From NCBI GenBank assembly GCA_019155205.2, contig JAHNZQ020000004.1, forward strand, positions 1,349,799-1,413,798: 64,000 nt of DNA, written 5' to 3'. A program made the translations under genes and the position numbers. How positions within the stretch are numbered: the stretch's first letter is position 1; every line of letters starts with the position of its first letter. Source of the stretch: Gracilaria vermiculophylla (lineage: Eukaryota; Rhodophyta; Florideophyceae; Gracilariales; Gracilariaceae). Below, one piece after another: positions 50,374 through 59,711 of the stretch. Below the pieces are notes generated by a model. It saw nothing but the letters and a program-made list of their open reading frames with translations. It did no database searches and was not told the DNA's origin.

Positions 50374-51429
50374 CTACTCTTCAAGACAGCAAGTCTCCAC
50401 AAGCATTTTGGTGACAACGTAAGGGTCACAGTTGCCGGCTGGACGACGATCCTCAAAGTATCCCTTTCCATTCTGCTCCGTATCCTTTCCAACTCGAATG
50501 GAAGCGCCACGGTTAGCTACACCCCACATGAAGGTGTCAATGGAAGCGGTTTCATGTTTCCCGGTGAGCCTTTGCTCATTGCCGTCACCGTACGCGGCAA
50601 TGTGCTGATTGTGCTTGGCAGCCAACTTTTCCATAGCCGGCTTTATGTGCTTTTCGAAGCCGCCGTCTTCTCGCATGGGTTTCGTTGAAAAATTGGCGTG
50701 ACAGCCAGAGCCGTTCCAATCGCCTTTGACAGGCTTGGGGTCATAATTTACATCGAGCCCTTTGAGTTCGGCAATGCGCTGCAGGATGTAGCGAGCCATC
50801 CACAGATGGTCCCCTTCCTCAATGCCGACGGCAGGCCCGATTTGAAACTCCCATTGACCGGGGGCCACCTCGGCGTTGGTACCAGAAATCTTGATGCCAG
50901 CGTACACACAGGCCTTGAAATGAGCGTCGGAGATGTCTCGGCCGTGCATTTTAGAGCCCGAAATGCCGCAGTAGTAGGGCCCCTGCGGTTCAGGGTCGGC
51001 GTCGGCGGGGAAGCCAATTGGGCGCCCAGTGTTGGGGTTCTCAAGGAAGTACTCCTGCTCCAAGCCGAACCACGGCTCAAGCGAAGCGGCCTTCTCCATG
51101 ACGGTGCTGCACTCAAAGCGCTTGTTGGTGAGGTGGGGCTGTCCCTGCGCGGTGTAAGTGTCGCACATGACGAGAATGTTGGGCTTCTTGCGGAACGGAT
51201 CGGGGAAAATGGCCTGCGGGGCGAGGATGACCTCGGAGTTTTCACCGGTCGCCTGGTTGGTGCTGCTGCCGTCGTAGTTCCATTTGGGGAGGTCGGAGGG
51301 CTGCTTGGGGATGAAATTGAGCTTCCTGGCCTTGCTTCGAAGCTTTTGGTAGCCGTCTATCCAGACGTACTCTGCGATGCATCCGGAGTGGGTTTGCAGA
51401 TCGAGCAGGGATCTGAGCATTTCGGCCAT
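50374..51429 (-). CDS. Glutamine synthetase, GSII type (copy A)
   Basis: A 351-aa eukaryotic glutamine synthetase that makes glutamine from glutamate, ammonia and ATP; GSII forms decamers. Marks in order: beta-grasp [49 protein letters not shown] (metal-binding Glu), [56 protein letters not shown] (the ATP/glutamate signature) and the C-terminal [13 protein letters not shown] and [20 protein letters not shown]. The ATG at 51427-51429 gives [12 protein letters not shown]; no transit peptide is obvious, so it is probably cytosolic. Divergent with copy B, which has the same length. Confidence 0.97.
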   Translation of the reverse strand: MAEMLRSLLDLQTHSGCIAEYVWIDGYQKLRSKARKLNFIPKQPSDLPKWNYDGSSTNQATGENSEVILAPQAIFPDPFRKKPNILVMCDTYTAQGQPHLTNKRFECSTVMEKAASLEPWFGLEQEYFLENPNTGRPIGFPADADPEPQGPYYCGISGSKMHGRDISDAHFKACVYAGIKISGTNAEVAPGQWEFQIGPAVGIEEGDHLWMARYILQRIAELKGLDVNYDPKPVKGDWNGSGCHANFSTKPMREDGGFEKHIKPAMEKLAAKHNQHIAAYGDGNEQRLTGKHETASIDTFMWGVANRGASIRVGKDTEQNGKGYFEDRRPAGNCDPYVVTKMLVETCCLEE

Positions 51430-52216
51430 GGTTGGCAGTGCGGGGCGGGGAGAGAACGGCGGTGGGTGGTCGGAGACGGGGGGCTGGCGACGGCGGGGAG
51501 GCGCTGGTTGGGAGGCACTGGGGTGGTGGCACTGGCGTGGGTCAGGCGGATCAGGCGCCCCAGGCGCACCAAGCACCAGGCGCACCAAGCACCAGGCGCA
51601 CTGTTGGAAGAAGAAATGGAGCAGAGCACGCACTGGGAGTCGATGAATTGGGTGATCTGAGCCGCAAACGGCGCTGTTGTGCAACGCGGCCGGCGCTCAC
51701 GGCGCCGCTGTCAGGCGCGTTGCTGTCGCACGCGCCCAGTCAGTTGGGGCGCAGGTGTCGTGCGCGCCGCCGCGCGCTGTCCAGCTGCACGCGTGTGCGC
51801 CCCGGCGCACTGGCCACGTGTGCTGGAAGAAAAACAATTTTGTCGTGCAGCGCCGCCTCTGGCGACTGGCGCCACTCATTGGTGAGGCGCGTCTGTGGTG
51901 CCGGCAGTGCGCGACGCGCGCACGCGCGCACGCGCGCGTCGCCCACTCACTCGCCGCCGCCGCCGCCGCCATTGGCGCGCGCGTCCCGCGCGCACGCGCG
52001 CCAGCGAGCGAAGCTCCAATCACACACCGCGCTCTTCTGATTGCAACATGTGTCTCGGCGCAATCGCGCCGTGTCTTTCCCCCGTTGCACCGCCGTATAA
52101 AAAACGTCTCCTCTTCGCTCCCTGGCCCTCTCCACCGACTGCCCATCCCGCCGCTCACTTCTGCCGCTCACTTCCGCCGTTGTTCCCGCATCGCCCGTCC
52201 CGCACCCTCACACACC
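51430..52216. promoter_or_regulatory. Shared promoter of the two GS genes
   Basis: 787 bases between the two GS starts. On the copy B side a TATA box (TATAAAAAA, 52096-52104) lies 113 bases before the ATG, with CCAAT boxes at 51878-51882 and 51971-51975 (as ATTGG) and 52016-52020. On the copy A side, 51552-51601 holds a 16-base direct repeat (CAGGCGCACCAAGCAC, two and a half copies). Confidence 0.65.
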
Positions 52217-53272
52217 ATGGCCACCGTCGACGCCCTCGTCAACCTGTCCGTCTCTGGCTGCATCGCCGAATACGTCTGGATCGACGGCTTCAACAAGCTC
52301 CGCGGCAAGGCGCGGTACCTCACCTCCGTGCCCAAGTCTGCCGCCGACCTGCCCGACTGGAACTACGACGGCAGCTCCACTGGCCAGGCCCCTGGCGCTA
52401 ACTCCGAGGTCATCCTCAAGCCGCAGACCATCTTCCCCGACCCGTTCCGCCAGGGTGACAACATCCTCGTCATGTGCGACACGTACACCCCTGAGGGCGC
52501 CCCGCTGCCAACCAACACGCGCTTCCACTGCGCCAGGGTAATGGAGGCCGCCAAGGATCTCGAGCCCTGGTTCGGCCTGGAGCAGGAATACTTCCTCATC
52601 AACCCCGCCACCGGCAAGCCGCTGGGCTTCCCGGAGAAGGGCGAGCCGGAGCCGCAGGGGCCCTACTACTGCGGCATCTCGGGCTCCAAGATGTTTGGGC
52701 GCGACATTGTGGACGCCCACTTCAAGGCGTGCGTGTACGCGGGCATCAAGATCTCCGGCATCAACGCTGAGGTGGCGCCGGGCCAGTGGGAGTTCCAGGT
52801 GGGCCCGGCCGTGGGCATCGAGGAGGGCGATCAGTTGTGGATGGCGCGCTACCTGCTGGAACGCGTGGCAGAGCTCAAGGGGCTGGACGTGAACTATGAC
52901 CCCAAGCCAATCAAGGGCGATTGGAACGGCTCCGGCTGCCACGCCAACTTCTCCACGCAGCCCATGAGAGAGGACGGCGGCTACGAAAAGTACATTGTGC
53001 CGGCGTTGGAAAAGCTCAGCAAGAAGCACAAGGAGCACATTGAAGCGTACGGCACGGGCAACGAGGAAAGGCTTACGGGCAAGCACGAGACGGCGTCCAT
53101 CGAGCTCTTCAAATGGGGCGTGGCGGACCGCGGCGCGTCGTGCCGCGTGGGCACCGATACGCAGGAAAACGGCAAAGGGTACTTTGAGGATCGCCGACCT
53201 GCTGGCAACTGCGACCCGTACGTAGTGACGCGGATGCTGGTGCAGACATGCTGCCTGGACGGCGAGGAGTGA
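52217..53272 (+). CDS. Glutamine synthetase, GSII type (copy B)
   Basis: A second 351-aa GSII, closely similar to copy A along the whole length: [90 protein letters not shown] and [20 protein letters not shown]. All metal and substrate motifs are intact, so both genes should be active. The N-terminus [14 protein letters not shown] has no clear transit peptide. The open frame runs far upstream through the promoter (to 51677) but that part has no GS content. Codon use is strongly GC-biased, as for a highly expressed gene. Its stop is 121 bases from the stop of the USP gene. Confidence 0.97.
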   Translation: MATVDALVNLSVSGCIAEYVWIDGFNKLRGKARYLTSVPKSAADLPDWNYDGSSTGQAPGANSEVILKPQTIFPDPFRQGDNILVMCDTYTPEGAPLPTNTRFHCARVMEAAKDLEPWFGLEQEYFLINPATGKPLGFPEKGEPEPQGPYYCGISGSKMFGRDIVDAHFKACVYAGIKISGINAEVAPGQWEFQVGPAVGIEEGDQLWMARYLLERVAELKGLDVNYDPKPIKGDWNGSGCHANFSTQPMREDGGYEKYIVPALEKLSKKHKEHIEAYGTGNEERLTGKHETASIELFKWGVADRGASCRVGTDTQENGKGYFEDRRPAGNCDPYVVTRMLVQTCCLDGEE

Positions 53273-53392
53273 GGTGGACGGGGATAGGTTTTCGTGTTTT
53301 TATTAGAACAAAGGTAGTAAAGTAAATCAAGGCGGACGGACGCCATCACGCACCGCGGGGTGCTGCGTTGGGGGCGCCCGAGCGCAGGCCGG

Positions 53393-54487
53393 CTATTCGC
53401 TGGTCACTTGCATCATCATCTGCTGCGCGATGTACTCGTCCTCGTGAAACTGTTCCTGCTCGGCGAGCTTGCGGTCGGTCAATATCTGCATGCGCGCGGC
53501 GCGCTGATCGCCGGGCAGACGGCCGTCGCCCAGTTGGTACAGCAGCAAGTACGCGTCGCGCGTCATCTCGTCGCGCCACCTGCCGAGGGCGGGCAGCCCG
53601 TCGGAGTGCGCGTCGCACATCTCCACCTCGGCGCGGTGCAGGTCGTCCCAGCGGCGCCAGTGGCTGGCGCCGGCGCGCGTGTACGCAACATAGTGGCCCG
53701 CGGCGCGCGACGCGCCGCGGTGGCACACGACGGCGCACAGCGTGAGCAGCGGCGGCGCGTCCGGCGGCGCGTGCTGGTGCAGGAAGGGGCGCGCGGGCAG
53801 CTGCACGGGGACGTGCACGCTGGAGCGCAGCTTGCTGCCGCGCGCGTCGAAGCGGCGGATGGCCAGCGGCACGGCGATGACGGCGAAGAGGAAGCGCTCG
53901 GCCGGGGTGGCGTCGCCCGTCTCGCGCTCGGCGGCGTAGTCGGGGATGAGCGCGCGCGTCTCGACGGCGGCCACGGTGCGGCCGCCGCGGCGCAAGCCGT
54001 CCAGGCGCTGCGCGGCGAAGTAGGCGCGCAGCATGTCGGCGACGTTGGCGGCGGGGCGCGCGCGCGGGATGGGGAGCCACAGCACGCGCTCGGTGCACAG
54101 CGCGTCGTCGTCGCGGTGGCGCGCGCCGTCGTGCGAGATGCGGCGCGTGAGCGGCAGGAACGGGGCGCGCAGCGCGTCCAGCAGATGCGCGAGGAACTCG
54201 GCGGCGTCGTGCTGGCGGCCGTCGTGGCGCCACGCGGGGCGCAGCGCGTCGAGCAGCGCGGCGACGTGAGCGGACGGCACGCGGCGGCCGGCGCGCGCCG
54301 CGGCCACCACGCGGGCGAGGCGGTGGCGCAGCGGCGCGGCGGCGCGCGGCGACGGCGTGAGCAGCCCGTCGTACGCGTCGGTTGCGAGGAAGAGCGCGGC
54401 CAGCGTGGCGGAGACGTAGCAGCTGTTCCCGACGTTGGGCAGGTTGTGCAGCGCCGCGGAGGCGCGCGGCAGCCGCGGCGGGTTCAT
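53393..54487 (-). CDS. Ubiquitin-specific protease (USP family)
   Basis: A compact 364-aa cysteine protease that removes ubiquitin. Cys box NVGNSCYVSATLAALF with the catalytic Cys at 23; QHDAAEFL at 92-99 (the QQDAxEFL motif with one change); His box AAGHYVAYTRAG with the catalytic His at about 265, followed by WRRWDDLHRAEV. The length is essentially the minimal USP core, and the CxxC zinc ribbon seen in many USPs is not evident. The C-terminal tail is helical and charged. The ATG at 54485-54487 opens the protein; the frame continues upstream with low-quality sequence. Divergent with RER1, 365 bases between starts. Confidence 0.9.
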   Translation of the reverse strand: MNPPRLPRASAALHNLPNVGNSCYVSATLAALFLATDAYDGLLTPSPRAAAPLRHRLARVVAAARAGRRVPSAHVAALLDALRPAWRHDGRQHDAAEFLAHLLDALRAPFLPLTRRISHDGARHRDDDALCTERVLWLPIPRARPAANVADMLRAYFAAQRLDGLRRGGRTVAAVETRALIPDYAAERETGDATPAERFLFAVIAVPLAIRRFDARGSKLRSSVHVPVQLPARPFLHQHAPPDAPPLLTLCAVVCHRGASRAAGHYVAYTRAGASHWRRWDDLHRAEVEMCDAHSDGLPALGRWRDEMTRDAYLLLYQLGDGRLPGDQRAARMQILTDRKLAEQEQFHEDEYIAQQMMMQVTSE

Positions 54488-54852
54488 GGCGGCGCGCGGG
54501 GCCGCTCCGCGCCGCGCCACCGCTGCCGCTCCGCGCGCCGCTTTGAGCTGAGGATACGCGCCGCGCCCGTGTCGGTTTGCGTCGCTCACGCGCGCGCAGC
54601 AGCGGTTCCACTCCGTTCCGCGCATGGTGCACGCCGCGACGTGGCGTTACCGCTGCGCAATTGCCTCCTCGCGCAATTACCACCTCGCCTACTCAATTGG
54701 CCGCGTCCGGCCGGCCGCCACGCCCCACCCGCCACCAACGTCAACGACAAATGGTCGCTGCCGCACCGCCGTCCGCCCTCGACCCTCGCTTACCACCCCT
54801 CCTCCGTCCTCCTCCCTGCACACCCCCAAGCCGCCTTCTTCCTCCAACCGCC
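54488..54852. promoter_or_regulatory. Divergent promoter, USP and RER1
   Basis: 365 bases between opposite starts. A CCAATT-like word (as CAATTGG) at about 54694 and C-rich stretches are visible; no TATA. Confidence 0.3.
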
Positions 54853-55719
54853 ATGGCGCAACCGCCGCCGCCCACCTCCGCCGCGCGCCCACTGCAGCCC
54901 CCTGTTCCGCGCCAGGACAACCCCGTCCCCGGCCCCGTCCCCATCCCTGTCCCCGTCCCCGTCTCCGTCGCCGCCCCCCCCCTCCCCCCTCAGCAGCACA
55001 CACGACCGCCGCCGCAGCCCCAGACGCCGCCGCTGCCGTTACACCAGCAGTCAGTGCAGCAGATGTTCGTCACGCTCGATCGGCACATGCAGCTTTTGCT
55101 CGACCGCATCGCCCCCCACAGGCTCTACCGCTGGCTCGCGCTCGCCGCTTTGCTCGCGCTCTTCCTGCTGCGCACCTTTCTGCTCGAGGGCTTCTACATC
55201 GTCATTTACGTCCTCTTTATCTTTATTCTCAACCAATTCATTCTGTTCCTGCAGCCCAAGGACCGCGCGTCGCTGCTGGCCCGCGCCGCCGCCCGCGCTG
55301 ACGGCACCGACGATGACGACCGCGCCCCGGCGCTGCCCACCGGCGACGCCGACGAGTTCCGCCCGTTTGTCAGGCGCCTGCCCGAGTTCAAGTTTTGGTA
55401 TTCCACCACCTATGCCACGGTGCTGGCCTTTGGCGCCACCTTCTTTAAGTTTTTTGACATCCCGGTCTTCTGGCCGGTGCTGCTATTCTACTTTGTCATG
55501 CTGTTCGTCGCCACCATGAGAAGGCAGTGGCTGGATATGAAGCACCTCAAGTACGTCCCGTGGGACATTGGCACCAAGAAGGTATACAAATCCGACCCGA
55601 AGCGCGTCAGCGTCACCAGGCCGCAGCCGCAGCCCGCCCCGCTGCCGGCCTCCTCACCGGCGAGGACCGCGCCGGTGCCCACCGTACAAATGAACAAGAC
55701 GCCGGCTATTTCGCAGTAA
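54853..55719 (+). CDS. RER1: RER1, ER retrieval receptor
   Basis: A 288-aa Golgi membrane protein that returns escaped ER membrane proteins through COPI vesicles. The RER1 core is obvious: HRLYRWLALAALLALFLLRT, EGFYIVIYVLFIF, DEFRPFVRRLPEFKFWYS, TFFKFFDIPVFWPVLLFYFV and LFVATMRRQWLDMKHLKYVP. Four hydrophobic segments form the W-shaped topology. The first 75 residues are a Pro/Val/Gln-rich tail (VPGPVPIPVPVPVSV), unusual for RER1 proteins, which are normally about 190-200 aa; the C-terminal tail is also longer and Pro-rich. The ATG at 54853 is chosen because upstream sequence is low-complexity. Confidence 0.94.
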   Translation: MAQPPPPTSAARPLQPPVPRQDNPVPGPVPIPVPVPVSVAAPPLPPQQHTRPPPQPQTPPLPLHQQSVQQMFVTLDRHMQLLLDRIAPHRLYRWLALAALLALFLLRTFLLEGFYIVIYVLFIFILNQFILFLQPKDRASLLARAAARADGTDDDDRAPALPTGDADEFRPFVRRLPEFKFWYSTTYATVLAFGATFFKFFDIPVFWPVLLFYFVMLFVATMRRQWLDMKHLKYVPWDIGTKKVYKSDPKRVSVTRPQPQPAPLPASSPARTAPVPTVQMNKTPAISQ

Positions 55720-55856
55720 CGCTCCCTGTCCTCATGTGTAGAACCATCAGCTTAACTATGCAAAAAGCTCTTTCTGTCTTTGTCTTTTTTATACACATTT
55801 GTCTTTACTCGTACGCGTACAATGCTGCGGCTCGCATGGTGTCAACGCTCCCGCGC

Positions 55857-56978
55857 TCAGTGGCGTAGCACCGCCTTCGCCACGGCCTCATCTTCTTGTC
55901 TCGCTGCTAAATGAAGCGAATCATCTGCACCATTCGCTACATGATCGTGGCTCAGGTCGGTGCACCCCGGCAAACAGCGTTCGTGCTTCATGTCCAGCGC
56001 AGGTACCGCCACCCCCTGGCGCGACACAACCTTTGCAGGAACGCCCACAACCGTGGCGTGCGCCGGTACGTCCTCGAGCACCAGACTGCACGCGCCGATT
56101 TGCACGCCGTCACCAACGCTGATGTTGCCCAGCAGCGTGGCGCCCGCACCCACCAGCACGCCGTCGCCGAGTTTCGGGTGGCGCTCGCCGTGCTTCTTTC
56201 CGGTTCCGCCGAGCGTCACGTGGTGTAAAAGAGAGCAGTTGTTGCCGATTGCGGCCGTCTCGCCGATGACGATGCCAGTGGCGTGGTCGATGAACACACC
56301 GCATCCTATCCGCGCGGCCGGGTGTATGTCCACTTGCAGCTCCTTGGACACCTGGCTCTGGAGGTGGTACGCAAGCGGCACGCGCCCCTGCCGCCACAAG
56401 ATGTGCGCCACGCGGTGCGCCTGCAGCGCATGAAAGCCCTTAAAGTACAAGAGAGCGTCGATGAACTTGGTGCACGCCGGGTCCCTCTCCATGACGGCCA
56501 GCAAGTCGTTGCGCACGCTCTCACAGAACTGATCGCACGACGACATGCTGTCCTGAAAGACGCGCATGAGGATGGTAGACGGCATGGCCGGCGACGCCAG
56601 TTTATTAGCCAGGTGAAAGGCCAACGCCTGATGCAGCGAGGCGTGGTTCAAAACGGTGGCGAACAGGAACGAGGCGAGCAGCGGCTCGTCGGCGGCGGCC
56701 TGGCGCGCCTCGTCCTGCATGGCGGACCAGAAAGCGTCCTCGGCGTGCGCGCAGCGCTCAGTGAGCGCGGTGCGCAGCGAGGAGATGTAGCGCGACTTGG
56801 CGGAGGGCGACGACGCGCGCGGCACCTTGCCGTTGGGGGCGTTCGCCAGGTGCAGCGCGGCGCGCGTGGAGGGGCGGAAGCGGTGCGAGACGCGCGGCGA
56901 CGCCGGCATGGGGACGGCGCGTTGCGAGGGCGTCGCGCGCGGGAGGAGCGCGGCGGCGAACGCCGGTGGGCGAGTCAT
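55857..56978 (-). CDS. Serine O-acetyltransferase, plastid
   Basis: A 373-aa serine acetyltransferase (CysE/SAT), which acetylates serine to O-acetylserine, the acceptor of sulfide in cysteine synthesis. The N-terminal SATase helical domain spans about residues 85-240 (FWSAMQDEARQAAADEP, ALLYFKGFHALQAHRVAHIL), then the left-handed beta helix: DIHPAARIGCGVFIDHATGI with catalytic His, VIGETAAIGNNCSLLHHVTL, KHGERHPKLGDGVLVGAGAT and VGVPAKVV. The first 60 residues (MTRPPAFAAALLPRATPS) have the red algal phenylalanine transit motif. The ATG is at 56976-56978; the frame stays open upstream with no protein sense. The tail after the helix carries extra residues rather than ending in the usual Ile. 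Confidence 0.93.
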   Translation of the reverse strand: MTRPPAFAAALLPRATPSQRAVPMPASPRVSHRFRPSTRAALHLANAPNGKVPRASSPSAKSRYISSLRTALTERCAHAEDAFWSAMQDEARQAAADEPLLASFLFATVLNHASLHQALAFHLANKLASPAMPSTILMRVFQDSMSSCDQFCESVRNDLLAVMERDPACTKFIDALLYFKGFHALQAHRVAHILWRQGRVPLAYHLQSQVSKELQVDIHPAARIGCGVFIDHATGIVIGETAAIGNNCSLLHHVTLGGTGKKHGERHPKLGDGVLVGAGATLLGNISVGDGVQIGACSLVLEDVPAHATVVGVPAKVVSRQGVAVPALDMKHERCLPGCTDLSHDHVANGADDSLHLAARQEDEAVAKAVLRH

Positions 56979-57431
56979 CTGAGCGCGGCGGCAGCGGGCA
57001 AGATGGCTGCCGCGGCCGGGGGCGGGCGTGGAGGGGGCGGCGTCGCGGCGCACTGCGCGCTTGGAGCGGCGGCTTTGAGCGGGCGCGGCGCGGCGGCGCG
57101 ACGCGAGGGCGGCGGTTACAATTTGCGCGCGAGGCCGCTGGCTCGCCGCGCTTGGCCGCGCGCAAAACACTCGCGACGCCGTCTGTGCGCCGATGGCGCA
57201 CAGACAGACCAATGGGCGACGCGCGGATGGTGCTCGCATGATACAGCGTGCTCCGCGTGCGCTGGCGCGCCACGTCCACACGCGCATCGCTTGGCGCCGC
57301 CATCGTCTCCTCCGCGTCGCGCATCGTATGCATCCAAATGCATCCAAATGCATCCGCTGCATCTTCTGCGCGCGCGCCGCCGCCCCCCCCTGCGTCTGTC
57401 AAGCGTGGTCGCGCTCCTGGTGCTTCAGCTT
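56979..57431. other. Intergenic with a short 10-base repeat
   Basis: About 450 bases between the 5-phosphatase stop and the SAT start. A small direct repeat of ATGCATCCAA (about 57329-57355, two and a half copies) lies near the 5-phosphatase end. No gene. Confidence 0.45.
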
Positions 57432-59711
57432 TTACTTGCGCGGACTAGCCAACGAGTCGACAGTCACGACCTGGTTCCTCTTCTTCACCAACGTCGGACG
57501 GTTGTTCGAGTCGATCCAGCCGTCCAGCGTCGGCACCAGCTCCAGCACCACGCGCACGCTGGCGATGGCCGAGCAGTCCTCGATCAGCTCCAGATCCAGC
57601 GTGTGTCGGTGACGGCCGCCCGATGTGTCAAACAACCTGCGAAACGGGATCACACAGCTGCTCCCCCGTTTTCCGCCCTGCTTCGTGAACACTATCGTCA
57701 TGTTCTTGAAATTCAGCTCCGATAGGTTGGAAATCGGCCGCAGCGCAATCTTTGGAAGTTCTTTCTGAATCGCCACCCGTCGCCCCTGTCGCAGCGGCAC
57801 CTCTATCCGGTAAGGTTTTCTTTTGATAAACACCCCGTCCCCATGGAAGCTGGCTGTCACCACCCGTCTCGTGTGCCCTCCACCAGTTTTGGCCGCTGAC
57901 GTGTGAGGCGTGCCACGGCTGTGAGGCGACACTGCCAATGCCCCGTCCTCCAACACCTCATATGCGTTGTCGTTCTCCGACACCTCCACGCGCTTCTCGT
58001 ACAGCCCTTCCACATGGATATGAAGGAAGTCTACCGTGCACTTCAACGCCATGTCCTCCACAGGAAACTGCAGAAAATGCACCTTCCTCGGTATAGTCAC
58101 TTCGAACATCGCATACACCGGTTTATGATCCGACGTGTCAATCTCCGTCACCGCGTCGTACGCCCGAAGTCGCACGTGGCTTCGGTGCGTGGGCAGAGAA
58201 TGCCACAATATTCTATCGCAGTATCCTGGCACACGACTGCTTTGATACACACAACCAACTTGTCCCCGCATCACCTTAAACGTTGGCACAAATCTCAATT
58301 TCCCCTCTGAAAACCCACCGAACACTTTGCGCTCTTCCATCTCCCGTCGAAGTTCGTCGAATGACGACAGGTCCACGTACTTTTTATCAGAGATTTTGCT
58401 CAAAACGTACGCCAACTTTCGCTCGTGTGACCATGTCAAAGCTTCGGGCAGCAGATGCGCTAGATCCAACCGATAGTTCAGATCTCCAAACCAAAACACA
58501 TGGTTCACTTGATGAATCAACGGCACTCTATACCCGCTTTTCTTCTCAATCGCTTTCATGATCTCTACCACGTCTTCATGTCTCTGTACCAGATACTTGG
58601 TGCCTTCATGTGCTGCTAGGTGCGCAGAAATAAAGAAGAATGTTGTGTCCTCTATCATCAGCTTCACAGCCACGGCCCCCTTGTTGGGAAGCTTATTCCC
58701 AATGCCTGTGGCTTCCGTAATTTCGCGGATCTTCTCCACGCGTGATTCATGTTTCTTATGCACAAAGATTAACAGTTTTATCTCCATGAGATGATGTTTG
58801 GCGACCAACTTGTACTCTTCTGGCATATTTTTCTCGACGACGCTGCTAAACTTCTTCTCGCCGGCCTTTGCCACGTCATCATCAAAGCGCAACAGAGATG
58901 TCATTTGCTTTCGAAGTTTGCCGCCGGGCTTTCTCTTCTTCTCCTTGCGTCTCATCAACTCGGTGAAGTCCATGGTTGTTATCTCTACTTCCTCCAGACT
59001 TTGAGAATCAAAAGAACTACTCCCATCAGAATAGCTATCTTCGCTCGATATGTAGTATCCCTTCGATTCTCCTTCGGGTTGAATGTCAACTTCACTATGT
59101 TTTGAGCATATCCTGTTTTTTTTCACCAACGACTCGTCCAAGTTCTCAAAGTCCCTGTTATTCAGAAATTGGGAGAACGTCAATGAAGGCACATCTTCAC
59201 TATACCGCTTCGGAACGTCCAACTCTCCGCGTAAACTTGGAGGCTCTCTCAAGGGAAGACTCGTCGAAGAAACGGGAGCATCATCGACTTCCGCGTCATC
59301 TTCCTGATATGGCGGAAACAAGTACTGTTCCCAGTAAGAATCCGTCCTATGCTCTGAAAGCGCTTTCAACCGCGTCTTCCTCGCACTTCCATCGCGAATG
59401 GTCGTTTTGGCCGCCTTTATCGCTTTCGCAATTCTTGTTAAGCGCCTCCCTTGTGTCGGAAGTGAAGGAAGACTCTCTGAGGCTTGACGTTGAAGTTGTA
59501 CAAGATCAAGCGATATTCTGTCAGGGGGAGCCTCAGTATCTTGGATACTCGTAGGACTTTGAGACTTTTCTTGCTTTAGATTTGCCTCCTGTGCCCCGAC
59601 AACAACAATATCATTTTCTTCGTCAATTCCGAGCCATTTGCTCAAATTCGACGGCGGATGGGCGTTTCCCACGTTCCAAGTACAAACTCGGAGTTTTAAA
59701 CGAATCGCCAT
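57432..59711 (-). CDS. Inositol polyphosphate 5-phosphatase
   Basis: A 759-aa phosphatase of the type II 5-phosphatase superfamily, removing the 5-phosphate of phosphoinositides or inositol phosphates. The N-terminal core strand reads LRVCTWNVGNAHPPSNLS. A long, Ser/acidic insertion (about residues 50-270) splits the domain, which resumes with KLVAKHHLMEIKLLIFVHKK, NKGAVAVKLMIEDTTFFFIS and the signature motifs WFGDLNYRLD and RVPGYCDRILW. DTSDHKPVYAMFEV closes the catalytic domain. The C-terminal 230 residues (from about 530) fold probably as a C2-like lipid-binding sandwich, as in SHIP or INPP5-type enzymes. The ATG at 59709-59711 is the first in frame. Confidence 0.9.
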   Translation of the reverse strand: MAIRLKLRVCTWNVGNAHPPSNLSKWLGIDEENDIVVVGAQEANLKQEKSQSPTSIQDTEAPPDRISLDLVQLQRQASESLPSLPTQGRRLTRIAKAIKAAKTTIRDGSARKTRLKALSEHRTDSYWEQYLFPPYQEDDAEVDDAPVSSTSLPLREPPSLRGELDVPKRYSEDVPSLTFSQFLNNRDFENLDESLVKKNRICSKHSEVDIQPEGESKGYYISSEDSYSDGSSSFDSQSLEEVEITTMDFTELMRRKEKKRKPGGKLRKQMTSLLRFDDDVAKAGEKKFSSVVEKNMPEEYKLVAKHHLMEIKLLIFVHKKHESRVEKIREITEATGIGNKLPNKGAVAVKLMIEDTTFFFISAHLAAHEGTKYLVQRHEDVVEIMKAIEKKSGYRVPLIHQVNHVFWFGDLNYRLDLAHLLPEALTWSHERKLAYVLSKISDKKYVDLSSFDELRREMEERKVFGGFSEGKLRFVPTFKVMRGQVGCVYQSSRVPGYCDRILWHSLPTHRSHVRLRAYDAVTEIDTSDHKPVYAMFEVTIPRKVHFLQFPVEDMALKCTVDFLHIHVEGLYEKRVEVSENDNAYEVLEDGALAVSPHSRGTPHTSAAKTGGGHTRRVVTASFHGDGVFIKRKPYRIEVPLRQGRRVAIQKELPKIALRPISNLSELNFKNMTIVFTKQGGKRGSSCVIPFRRLFDTSGGRHRHTLDLELIEDCSAIASVRVVLELVPTLDGWIDSNNRPTLVKKRNQVVTVDSLASPRK

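Noticed and set aside
53360..55519. 719-aa plus-strand frame across the USP gene
   Set aside because: Antisense to a protease with clear catalytic motifs, then low-complexity sequence over RER1 in the wrong frame.
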